The notes: generated from the sequence alone by a model not told the origin. A stretch of DNA of 22,637 nucleotides from an uncultured Capnocytophaga sp. (GCF_938029845.1 NZ_CALHGG010000087.1:1-22637); one strand, 5' to 3'. Counted from the first letter of the stretch, positions 15,045-22,534 are shown. Program-made: numbers and translations.

Positions 15045-17240
15045 ATGAATCGAATCATACAAGAAGGTATAAAAAGAAACCTCATCTCTGTTTCAGAAGA
15101 TGAAAAGACAATAATATATATTCATCAGAATAAAAGTAGAAACTTCACCAATCCTGAAGAAAGGGTACAAGCTGAAGCTTTTATTTTGTTAGTTACTCAG
15201 TATAATTATAAGCCTGAACGAATTAAAATGTTTGTTCCTGTAAAAATGGGCGTAGAGACAAAAGAGGCTGATATAGTAGTATATAATGATGATGAATGTA
15301 CAGAACCTCATATTTTAGTAGAATGTAAGAAAGCTGATATTTCAGATTTAGAATTTGAGCAAGCTATTAAACAAGCTTATAGCTATGCTTATGCAATGCC
15401 CAACGATGTAAAATATGTTTGGGTAACATCATCTGACAAAAATCAATACTTTGAGGTAGATAAAAGTAAATCTTCAAAAACTACACTGCCTGATGTTCCT
15501 CAATTTGGGGTAAAGAAATTAGCTAATTATAAATTTGTATATGATGCTAAATCTATAAAACAAAGTGAGGGAAAGCAAAGTTTTTTTGATTTACAAACTA
15601 TTGAACAAGCAGCTCTTACCAATCGCTTTAAAAGGGCACATGATGCTCTTTGGGGAGGAGGACAACTCAATCCTTCAGAAGCTTTTGATGAACTGGATAA
15701 ACTTATATTTTGTAAAATTTGGGATGAGAAAAAAGATAGAAAAGAAGGACAACCTTATGATTTTCAGATTATCACAGTTGATGCTTCTGAAATTAAGAAT
15801 TTTGAAAAATTAGGTGAAGACGAGCTGAAAAAATCTATTCAGGAAGAGGAAAACAAACGTTTGTTTAATAGAATAAAGGAATTGTATGAAGAGGGAAGAA
15901 AAAAAGATCCTGAAGTTTTTAGAGATAATATTCGTCTTACTCTTGAAAAAGTCAGAACTGTAGTAGAATATTTACAGGATATTAATATTGGTGAAACTGA
16001 TTTGGATGCCAAAGGACGTGCTTTTGAGACCTTTATGAATTCTTTTTTTAGGGGCAATTTTGGTCAATATTTTACTCCTCGTGAAATTGTAAAATTTATT
16101 GTTGATGTATTACCTATTACAAATGAATCTCTTGTTTTGGATACCTCGTGTGGTAGTGGAGGCTTTCTATTATATGCTCTTAATAAAGTAAGACAGCAAG
16201 CTGATGAATGGTATCCTAATTATAAAACAAATATAAAACAATATCCCAAGCATTTTAGCCATTGGCATGACTTTGCTGAAAAGAATTTGTATGGTATAGA
16301 AATTAATGAACAGATTTCGAGAGCTGCCAAAATGAATATGATTATTCACGATGACGGACATACCAATGTGATTACTTCTGATGGGCTCTTAAGCCCTGAA
16401 GAAATTCAAAGAAACACGGAAAACAAAGGTTTTAAATACAATCATTTTGATTTTATCATTACCAATCCCCCTTTTGGTAGTATAGTTCGCCAGACAGAAA
16501 AAGCTTATTTGAAAGAATACAAATTAGGTAAAAAAGAAGAAGATTGGTTAACTGTAAAATCAGCTCCTGAAACCGTACGTGAAAACCAAAGTACTGAAGT
16601 CTTATTCATTGAACAATGTTATAACTTCTTAAAAGCAGGAGGTTATCTAGCTATTGTTATTCCCGATGGTATTTTAACCAATAGTTCTTTGCAATATGTA
16701 CGTGATCATATAGAAGAAATTTTTAGAATAGTTGCTGTAATTTCTATGCCTCAAACGGCTTTCTCAGCTAATGGGGCAGGTGTAAAAAGTTCGGTATTAT
16801 TTTTAAAAAAATACACTGAATATGAAACACAGCAAATTAGGGACTTAAAGCAAAATTCAAAACATAGCTTACTATCCTCATATCAGTACAAAGAGAAAAT
16901 AATACAATTAGAAAAAGAGAAAAAGCAGGCTATAAATATCCTTGAAAAACAATATAAAGAAAAATACCCTTCTCTTGATAAAAAAGGGTTAGCCCCTCTT
17001 ATGGCTGAGGAGAAGAAAGAAATACAAGAAGAGTTTTCTGAAAAAATAAATAATCTTAAAGAGGAATTGCAAGATGCTTTCTTAACAGAGAAACAGAAAA
17101 AGCTAAAGGACTACCCTATTTTTATGGCAATAGCCGAAGAGATAGGTTATGATGCTACTGGTAAAAAGACTGCCGTAAACGAATTGGAGGTCATAGGAGA
17201 AGAATTAGAACGATTTATAAAATTCATTGAAAATAAATAA
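15045..17240 (+). CDS. Fused PD-(D/E)xK nuclease and N6-adenine DNA methylase (HsdM-like) subunit
   Basis: The 731-residue protein joins a restriction nuclease to the modification enzyme. Residues about 35-165 form an HsdR-N-like nuclease domain with Glu44, Asp76 (EADIVVY) and Glu93-x-Lys95 (VECKK), a complete catalytic set. Residues about 300-600 are HsdM-like: GQYFTPREI (340-348), SAM motif I DTSCGSGGF (366-374) and catalytic NPPFG (474-478). The C-terminus (about 600-700) is charged and likely coiled-coil. No helicase motor is encoded here, so cleavage may work as in BcgI-type enzymes, with one R-M polypeptide plus a specificity subunit. An in-frame TTG at 15012 was rejected for the ATG at 15045. 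The gene is AT-rich, unlike the preceding receptor gene. Confidence 0.9.
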   Translation: MNRIIQEGIKRNLISVSEDEKTIIYIHQNKSRNFTNPEERVQAEAFILLVTQYNYKPERIKMFVPVKMGVETKEADIVVYNDDECTEPHILVECKKADISDLEFEQAIKQAYSYAYAMPNDVKYVWVTSSDKNQYFEVDKSKSSKTTLPDVPQFGVKKLANYKFVYDAKSIKQSEGKQSFFDLQTIEQAALTNRFKRAHDALWGGGQLNPSEAFDELDKLIFCKIWDEKKDRKEGQPYDFQIITVDASEIKNFEKLGEDELKKSIQEEENKRLFNRIKELYEEGRKKDPEVFRDNIRLTLEKVRTVVEYLQDINIGETDLDAKGRAFETFMNSFFRGNFGQYFTPREIVKFIVDVLPITNESLVLDTSCGSGGFLLYALNKVRQQADEWYPNYKTNIKQYPKHFSHWHDFAEKNLYGIEINEQISRAAKMNMIIHDDGHTNVITSDGLLSPEEIQRNTENKGFKYNHFDFIITNPPFGSIVRQTEKAYLKEYKLGKKEEDWLTVKSAPETVRENQSTEVLFIEQCYNFLKAGGYLAIVIPDGILTNSSLQYVRDHIEEIFRIVAVISMPQTAFSANGAGVKSSVLFLKKYTEYETQQIRDLKQNSKHSLLSSYQYKEKIIQLEKEKKQAINILEKQYKEKYPSLDKKGLAPLMAEEKKEIQEEFSEKINNLKEELQDAFLTEKQKKLKDYPIFMAIAEEIGYDATGKKTAVNELEVIGEELERFIKFIENK

Positions 17241-17243
17241 GCT

Positions 17244-18743
17244 ATGATAATACGAGGTATATTAGATAATTCACTTAGTGGACAATTATGTATCAGAGGT
17301 TTTGCTCCTATTAAAGAATTAGCCCAAATTTCTTGTGCAGATTATAACTATCAAAGAAAACCTATTGAGGGAAGAGATGATATTATTACTTTTTTAGAAA
17401 CAGAAACATATTTGTTTTTCCCTGAGATTATTTTAAGCTATAAAATTAGACACGATTCTGTTAAAAAATCAAATAATAGTCCTTTAATAACTATTCAATC
17501 AGGAAATAAATATAAATCAAATAAAGATAATGTTGAAATAAGAATAAAGAAAATTTTTAATTCACCAACTGATGAAGGAGTAAAAATTATTGAGCTTATT
17601 ATTGCTGATGAATATATTAATTCTAAACCTTTTCATAGAATTGATGGCAACCATAGGTTATTAGCAGCAGAAACATCTACTGCTGATAAGGTTGAGAGAA
17701 TGGTTGCGCCTTTTTGTATTATTTTAGGAGAAGAATTTTATGATGGAGATAGGTTAATCGAAACTCAAGACACAAAAACTTTTGACAAGGCAACTAAAAT
17801 ATTTTTTCACAACATAAACACTAAAACAATTCCATTAACGTCAGAAGAAAATTTAAAAGTAATCATTGATGACAAAAATAATTTTCCAGATACCGAGTTA
17901 GAGATAATTTTAGGAAAAGCTGGAATTAAAACAAGAGAGTTGATGGATAAAATGAAGGCTGATTATTTTAGCGGCATCAAACATATTATTTCAAATCAGT
18001 ACAGAACTTACTGCATAAAAATTTTTAATGTATTATTAGAAAACAGCAATGAAACAGACCATATAGTTGATGATGTTCTTGATGCATTAAAATGTATCGA
18101 TGTTCTGTATTTAGAAAATGAAAAGTTAAAGGATAATTCAAGCTTTGGACTCCTCACAGCATTTTTATATTACAAAGTTACAGATAATACAAGTAAATTT
18201 GAATTTTTTAAAAACTGGGTAATTGAAAATCATATTTTTGATATTAAAGAAATCAAGGCAGAGAGTATTATTAAAATATTTGACAAAATAGTAGAGAAAG
18301 AAATAAAGGTTTTTGTTGCAATGCCTTATTTTCAAGGCGATCCAAACATTGTTGAAGAATATAATACAATATATAGAGATGTAATCAATAAAATAAGTAT
18401 AGATTACGGAGTAAAGATTTCTCTTTATCCTATAATGCAAAATAAAGGAGAAACTCAAGACCAGATACAAGATATTATAAATAAAATTCAGAATTGTCAT
18501 ATTTTCATTGCTGATATATCTGATAATAATGCAAATGTACTATATGAGACTGGCTGGGCAAGAGCCTTGAAAAAACCTACACTCCTTTTTAGGGAAAAAT
18601 CTTCAGCTTCTCCTAAATCAGATTATGCTAATGATACTTATCATAATTATGAAAAAAGTTGTCTGAATATTAGTCTATCTAAAATAGCGAGAAAGAATAT
18701 TTTAGAGATATTGAATAAAAACTATGGTATACCTTCAAAGTAA
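17244..18743 (+). CDS. DGQHR/ParB-like protein with C-terminal deoxyribosyltransferase/TIR-like domain
   Basis: The 499-residue protein begins three bases after the methylase stop. Residues about 15-215 match the general pattern of DGQHR-type proteins (a family that includes DndB): YNYQRKPIEGRDDIITFL, FFPEIILS, then FHRIDGNHRLLAAE (130-143) and FFHNINTKTIPLTSEENL. Residues about 354-455 are a separate alpha/beta domain: IKVFVAMPYF, then NCHIFIADISDNNANVLYETGWARAL and a KPTLLF strand. This resembles nucleoside 2-deoxyribosyltransferase-like/TIR-like effectors, with Glu435 as candidate nucleophile. About 140 helical residues link the two. No named family covers the full protein as far as I can tell. 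Sitting between M and S genes, it may sense DNA state and act as an abortive effector; that is inference. Confidence 0.7.
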   Translation: MIIRGILDNSLSGQLCIRGFAPIKELAQISCADYNYQRKPIEGRDDIITFLETETYLFFPEIILSYKIRHDSVKKSNNSPLITIQSGNKYKSNKDNVEIRIKKIFNSPTDEGVKIIELIIADEYINSKPFHRIDGNHRLLAAETSTADKVERMVAPFCIILGEEFYDGDRLIETQDTKTFDKATKIFFHNINTKTIPLTSEENLKVIIDDKNNFPDTELEIILGKAGIKTRELMDKMKADYFSGIKHIISNQYRTYCIKIFNVLLENSNETDHIVDDVLDALKCIDVLYLENEKLKDNSSFGLLTAFLYYKVTDNTSKFEFFKNWVIENHIFDIKEIKAESIIKIFDKIVEKEIKVFVAMPYFQGDPNIVEEYNTIYRDVINKISIDYGVKISLYPIMQNKGETQDQIQDIINKIQNCHIFIADISDNNANVLYETGWARALKKPTLLFREKSSASPKSDYANDTYHNYEKSCLNISLSKIARKNILEILNKNYGIPSK

Positions 18744-18751
18744 TATTTTAT

Positions 18752-20239
18752 ATGTTTAAACTATCAGAAAATATAGATCCTAATAAGGTTTTTATTGTTA
18801 ATCGTTCAGAGCTTATAGGGAAATTATCACCTAATATATATGCTAATAACTTTCATTTTAAAAGTAAGATATATCCATTATTCAAGTTAGCTGATTTAGC
18901 TTTTATAAACCCAACAACAACATTTAGTAATATTCAACAACAAGAAGATATTACATTTATTCCTATGGAAGCTATAAATCAAAATTTAGGAATCATTGAT
19001 GTTGAATACACAAAGAAAATAGAGGAAACAAAAGGATATACAAAATTTAAAGAAAATGACCTTATATGGGCAAAAATAACTCCTTGTATGCAAAATGGAA
19101 AGTCAGCTATCGTTAGAAATACAATAAATGGATATGCTTGTGGTTCTACTGAATTTTTCATCATTCGTTGCAAGACAAATACTATTCTAATTGAATATAT
19201 TCATTTCATTCTAAGAGATAAACGCATATTAAAAACAGCTATGAACTTTTTTGGAGGAAGTGCAGGACAACAAAGGGTTTCAAAAGATTTTCTACTTAAT
19301 TTACTAATTCCTCTTCCTCCTTTAGAAATACAGCAACAAATAGTTGATTTATATGAGAAAGCCTATACTGAAAAACAGCAAAAAGAAGCTGAAGCTCAAA
19401 AGTTGTTAGATAGTATTGACGATTATCTTTTAGGAGAGTTAGGTATTACACTACCCAAAGAAGAAGAGCATTTACCGCAAAACAATGATAAAAACAATAG
19501 CTATAACTTAGACAATGATAATCCGTTAGTAAAAAAGGGGCGTTTGTTTTTGACAAATCTATCAGAAGTAACTGGAAAAAGAATTGACCCATATTTTTAT
19601 AAAGAATCTTTTAAAAAGGCTTTTTCTCTAATAGAAAAATCTCAATATCCTATTTGTAAGTTAAAAGATATATCTGAAAAAATAACAAGTGGCATAACTC
19701 CTTTATCAGGAGGAGATTCTTATACAAATATTAGGGAAGGAATTCCATTTATTAGGAGTGGAAATATTGATATAAATGGAAATTTAAATTTTGAAGAATT
19801 ATTATATTTAAAGCCTAAAATTCATAATACAATTATGAAATCATCTCAATTAAAAAAAAATGATTTAATAGTTGCTATTGTAGGAGCTACAATTGGACGA
19901 GTTGGTATTTATTTAGATAATATAGAGGCAAATATTAATCAAGCTATAGCTTTAATACGTTTAAAACAAGAGATTAATCCCGAATATATGAAAGAATTAA
20001 TAAATTCAAGTATAGGTCAATTAAATCTTAATCGATTGAAAAGACCTGTAGCAAGAGCAAATATTAATTTAGAAGAATTAGCTACAGTAGTTATTGTAGT
20101 TCCTCCTTTAGAAAAGCAAAATGAAATAGCTACCTATATCTCACAAATACGAAGTAAAGCTAATATATTAATGGAACAAGGGGAAGAGTGCTTAGAGAAA
20201 GGCAAACAAGAAGTGGTGCAAATGATATTAGGTAATTAA
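18752..20239 (+). CDS. hsdS: Type I-like specificity subunit, second recognition domain invertible
   Basis: The 495-residue subunit chooses the DNA target for the methylase-nuclease. It has two half-units. In the first (about 30-225), a target-recognition domain ends with GGSAGQQRVSKDFLLNLLIPLPPLEIQQQI and a helical spacer with LLGELGI. In the second (about 263-495), a domain ends with NINLEELATVVIVVPPLEKQNEI and a helix closing VVQMILGN. Codons for residues 263-276 (GRLFLTNLSEVTGK) lie in a 42-bp repeat that recurs inverted at 20806-20847. The stop codon overlaps that of the silent cassette on the other strand. Recombination between the repeats would replace everything after residue 276 and keep the frame. 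Confidence 0.93.
   Translation: MFKLSENIDPNKVFIVNRSELIGKLSPNIYANNFHFKSKIYPLFKLADLAFINPTTTFSNIQQQEDITFIPMEAINQNLGIIDVEYTKKIEETKGYTKFKENDLIWAKITPCMQNGKSAIVRNTINGYACGSTEFFIIRCKTNTILIEYIHFILRDKRILKTAMNFFGGSAGQQRVSKDFLLNLLIPLPPLEIQQQIVDLYEKAYTEKQQKEAEAQKLLDSIDDYLLGELGITLPKEEEHLPQNNDKNNSYNLDNDNPLVKKGRLFLTNLSEVTGKRIDPYFYKESFKKAFSLIEKSQYPICKLKDISEKITSGITPLSGGDSYTNIREGIPFIRSGNIDINGNLNFEELLYLKPKIHNTIMKSSQLKKNDLIVAIVGATIGRVGIYLDNIEANINQAIALIRLKQEINPEYMKELINSSIGQLNLNRLKRPVARANINLEELATVVIVVPPLEKQNEIATYISQIRSKANILMEQGEECLEKGKQEVVQMILGN
19538..19579 (+). repeat. Left 42-bp inverted repeat of the hsdS inversion
   Basis: Forty-two bases are perfectly complementary in inverted orientation to 20806-20847. The arm starts GGGCGTTTG and ends AACTGGAAAA. 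It encodes GRLFLTNLSEVTGK inside hsdS, just before the second recognition domain. Flanking bases differ on both sides (G versus T before, A versus C after), so the repeat ends are sharp. Confidence 0.97.
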
Positions 20240-20257
20240 TCACCTAATATCATTTGC
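20218..20257. repeat. 16-bp palindrome at the meeting point of the two hsdS ends
   Basis: The last codons of hsdS and of the silent cassette both encode QMILG and meet tail-to-tail, giving a 16-base inverted repeat (20218-20233 and 20242-20257) with an eight-base spacer. It could fold in RNA as a weak terminator for the convergent reading frames, but there is no T-run. It probably reflects homology rather than a recombination site. Confidence 0.75.
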
Positions 20258-20847
20258 TCAATATTCCTTTTTGCTGTTTCTAATGTGTTAATAGCTTCTA
20301 ATTGTAGTTTTTTAGCCTCTTCTCTAATTGCTGTAATTTTATTAGTAATATCTTTTTGTTTTTGTAGAGAAGGAATAGGAATATTTATCTTTTCCAAATC
20401 TCTTGCATACACGTGAGGTTGTCCAGCTCCTTGTTGCAAATTGTAAATTTCCTTTTGTTTTAGCTTCAATATTTCAGATAAATATAAAGTTGTTATCTCT
20501 GATTCTTCTTTTGAAAAAACAACTCTGCAATCTGAAGCAAAAATAGGATAATTATGATACCAAACATATCCTGAATAAGCACCTGAAGCACTTATAGTAA
20601 TGACATTTCCTTTAAAATTATAACGATTATGAGTATAAGGACTTATTTGTCCTCCTGCTATTACAGGATAATCACCTTTTTCTATTTCATTTGAAGTAAT
20701 ACTTTGTCCTTTTAATAAATACGCTAAATGCTTCAATGTTTTATTAGGATAATTTCCATCTCCTAATTTTAGTTTTCTATTTTTAAATTCAAAAGCATCC
20801 CAACGTTTTCCAGTTACTTCTGATAGATTTGTCAAAAACAAACGCCC
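20236..20847 (-). pseudogene. Silent hsdS cassette (alternative second half)
   Basis: The minus strand encodes a half specificity subunit without its own ATG start. It reads GRLFLTNLSEVTGK in the 42-bp repeat, then WDAFEFKN, a recognition domain distinct from that in hsdS (for example GQSITSNEIEKGDYPVIAGGQ), PIPSLQKQKDITNKI and a final helix ending EQMILGD. In frame upstream of the repeat there is a TAA and no ATG, so it is not expected to be expressed where it stands. After inversion it would be fused in frame to the first half of hsdS, giving a protein of nearly the same length (about 480 residues). It is a stored alternative rather than a decayed gene. Confidence 0.9.
20806..20847 (-). repeat. 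Right 42-bp inverted repeat of the hsdS inversion
   Basis: This is the partner of 19538-19579, perfectly matched over 42 bases in opposite orientation. It lies 57 bases before the recombinase start codon. The outermost bases of the invertible segment are therefore 19538 and 20847 (1310 bp). Confidence 0.97.
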
Positions 20848-20904
20848 ATCATTGTTTTATTCTTTTTGATTATATTTATGAGTTTAATCAAATTAATTTA
20901 TACA

Positions 20905-21498
20905 ATGATTTATGGATATATTCGGGTAAGCTCCGATAAACAAACCGTAGAAAACCAGCGTTTTGAAATTAGTAATTTCTGTGAGAAAAACAGCCTAACT
21001 ATTGATGTTTGGGTAGAAGAAACTATTTCGGGGATGACAAGAGTGGAGAATAGAAAACTCGGCAAACTCCTCAAACGTATGAAAAAGGGTGATATTCTTA
21101 TCTGTTCGGAGCTCTCCCGTTTAGGGCGTAACCTCTTAATGATTATGGGAGTGCTCAATGAGTGTATGAACCGTGATATTCAGGTGTGGACAATCAAGGA
21201 TAACTACCGCTTAGGGAGCGATATCAATAGCAAGGTACTAGCCTTTGCCTTTGGACTATCTGCTGAGATTGAGCGTAACCTCATCAGCCAACGCACCAAA
21301 GAGGCTTTAGCGCGTAAAAAAGCAGAAGGGGTAGTACTGGGGCGCCCCAAAGGAAGCAAATCAGCCAAAACCAAACTCACAGGACAAGAAAAACGTATCA
21401 AGGAGCTGCTGGACAAGCGAGTGTCCTACTCAGCTATTGGGCGTATTCTTGGTGTACACCGCCTAACGGTCAGCAGCTTTGTCAAGGAAAAACTTTAA
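20905..21498 (+). CDS. Serine recombinase, probable hsdS invertase
   Basis: The 197-residue product belongs to the resolvase/invertase family. The start MIYGYIRVSSDKQ (20905) fits the family; earlier in-frame ATGs at 20866 and 20878 would add an unconserved tail. The catalytic serine is Ser9 in YIRVSS. LICSELSRLGRN (about 67-78) carries the conserved arginines, and LSAEIERNLISQRTKEALARKKAEG is the long dimer helix. GRPKGSKS leads to a C-terminal helix-turn-helix (VSYSAIGRILGVHRLTVSSFV). It is the size of Pin/Hin invertases and lies directly beside the right inverted repeat. Its base composition is visibly richer in G+C than the hsd genes, so it may have a different origin. Confidence 0.92.
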   Translation: MIYGYIRVSSDKQTVENQRFEISNFCEKNSLTIDVWVEETISGMTRVENRKLGKLLKRMKKGDILICSELSRLGRNLLMIMGVLNECMNRDIQVWTIKDNYRLGSDINSKVLAFAFGLSAEIERNLISQRTKEALARKKAEGVVLGRPKGSKSAKTKLTGQEKRIKELLDKRVSYSAIGRILGVHRLTVSSFVKEKL

Positions 21499-21561
21499 AT
21501 CTCTTAAATACTTAACTTTATTTTTTATTGTATAAATTCTTACTTCTCACATAGCGTTTCC

Positions 21562-21593
21562 TTGACTTTGCCGCTCTGATTATCGTAACTTTG
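21562..21593 (+). promoter_or_regulatory. Promoter ahead of the last gene
   Basis: A -33 TTG (21562-21564) and a perfect -7 TAACTTTG (21586-21593) are 21 bases apart. The start of transcription should fall near 21599-21601, immediately before the left arm of the leader stem at 21602. Confidence 0.65.
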
Positions 21594-21601
21594 CACCACA
21601 T

Positions 21602-21705
21602 TCAGAGGTCAGTTATGGGGGCAGAAGCTGTGGCAGCAAAGTATAGGAGCAATTCGCCCATAGTTATTTATCGTTAGTCGCAATAAACTGAAAACTGACT
21701 TCTGA
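21602..21705 (+). ncRNA. Candidate structured 5' leader or small RNA
   Basis: Bases 21602-21614 can pair with 21693-21705 in a 13-bp stem containing a single G-U pair. Inside are a possible ATGGG/CCCAT pairing (21615-21619 with 21657-21661) and a small GCTG-TGG-CAGC hairpin (21627-21637). The stem starts where the predicted transcript starts and ends 13 bases before the ATG at 21719. This could be a regulatory leader or an independent RNA. The family is unrecognised, and pairing was judged by eye only. Confidence 0.4.
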
Positions 21706-21718
21706 GAACTTTTAACTT

Positions 21719-22534
21719 ATGGAAGAGGCTTTAGAAATACTTTGGACATACGCACGCCGTCAGGCGATTGATTGCAATGGCAAGGTGGTAATTCCTACCA
21801 TTAACCAAAGTATTGCCGCTATCCGTTTGATCATTCGTTTGGAAGGAGCTAGAAAAAATAATGAGAAAAAAGTAAAAAGTAAAGCCAGCGAAAACTTGGA
21901 GCTGGGTATGTGGGTGAATAGTAAAGCCAGCGAAAACTTGGAGCTTGGGCATAGGAGAGAAGAACGAAAAGTGATGAAAGAAGAACGAAGGGTAATAAAC
22001 GTAGCCGACTATACTTCCTTTGAGGAAGAAGAGGAGGAGGAAGACGTGTCGCCTTTCGCTCCTTTTCTATGGACTGATGATGAGCTATCTCTTGCTCATG
22101 AAGAACAACTATCTAAGGAAGTACCTCTTGCTCATGAAGAAGAATCTCCTAATGAGGGTATACCTTGTGAGAACGAATCGTCCTCATACGCCTCTTCAAC
22201 AAACTTTACCTCTACCACGCCACTCCCCTCTCTTATTCCTGTTGCGGAGACGCCCTATCACCAGCAACTCAAGAGCTGTGCTAAAAAATATTTTTCAAAA
22301 TATATGATTACCCAACCTTTCTCTAACGGAAAGTGTCAGCCGACGACCTCTTGCAAGCGTCCATACATCGCAATTGATCACCCTTATGACGGCTTTCCTA
22401 CAAAGAAGCAACACCCTACGCTACACTATTTCTCGATAGGAATTACCCAAGCAGAGCTGCTCTCTAACGTAAGACCGCCACCGAAGAGTCTCGAGCTAGT
22501 AAGGCAAATCAATAGTAGAAAAACAATTGTATAG
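21719..22534 (+). CDS. Hypothetical protein with internal repeats and acidic low-complexity region
   Basis: The 271-residue product is of no family I recognise. Residues 1-47 look helical and ordered (MEEALEILWTYARRQAIDCN, then INQSIAAIRLIIRLEGARK). Two copies of SKASENLELG, 14 residues apart, follow at about 54-78; their DNA is a perfect 26-base direct repeat. A basic patch (HRREERKVMKEERR), a run of seven glutamates near 102-108, two LAHEE units and a Ser/Thr/Pro stretch come next. The C-terminus is polar with scattered cysteines. There is no signal peptide or transmembrane segment. A good promoter and long leader suggest it is expressed, though the later part may be fast evolving. Confidence 0.55.
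   Translation: MEEALEILWTYARRQAIDCNGKVVIPTINQSIAAIRLIIRLEGARKNNEKKVKSKASENLELGMWVNSKASENLELGHRREERKVMKEERRVINVADYTSFEEEEEEEDVSPFAPFLWTDDELSLAHEEQLSKEVPLAHEEESPNEGIPCENESSSYASSTNFTSTTPLPSLIPVAETPYHQQLKSCAKKYFSKYMITQPFSNGKCQPTTSCKRPYIAIDHPYDGFPTKKQHPTLHYFSIGITQAELLSNVRPPPKSLELVRQINSRKTIV
21878..21945 (+). repeat. Two 26-bp direct repeats inside the last gene
   Basis: The 26 bases at 21878-21903 and 21920-21945 are identical, with a 42-base period (14 codons), so the reading frame is kept and the unit SKASENLELG is encoded twice. Copy number could vary by slippage without breaking the gene. Confidence 0.9.

Noticed and set aside
18752..20239. A frameshifted or split hsdS pair
   Set aside because: hsdS is a full two-domain gene of normal length. 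The second piece is on the opposite strand with exact repeat borders, so inversion rather than decay explains it.
20236..20841. The minus-strand half-hsdS as an expressed stand-alone gene
   Set aside because: Only a TTG inside the repeat could start it, an in-frame TAA precedes it, and no -7 box faces that way. It fits a silent cassette.
21602..21705. Retron msr-msd RNA
   Set aside because: The flanking 13-bp arms are retron-like, but the following gene has no reverse-transcriptase motifs and no long msd hairpin is seen.
21878..21945. Two identical 26-bp repeats as a minimal CRISPR
   Set aside because: There are only two units, the gap is 16 bases, the repeat keeps a reading frame and has no dyad, and no cas gene is present. 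It is an in-frame coding repeat.
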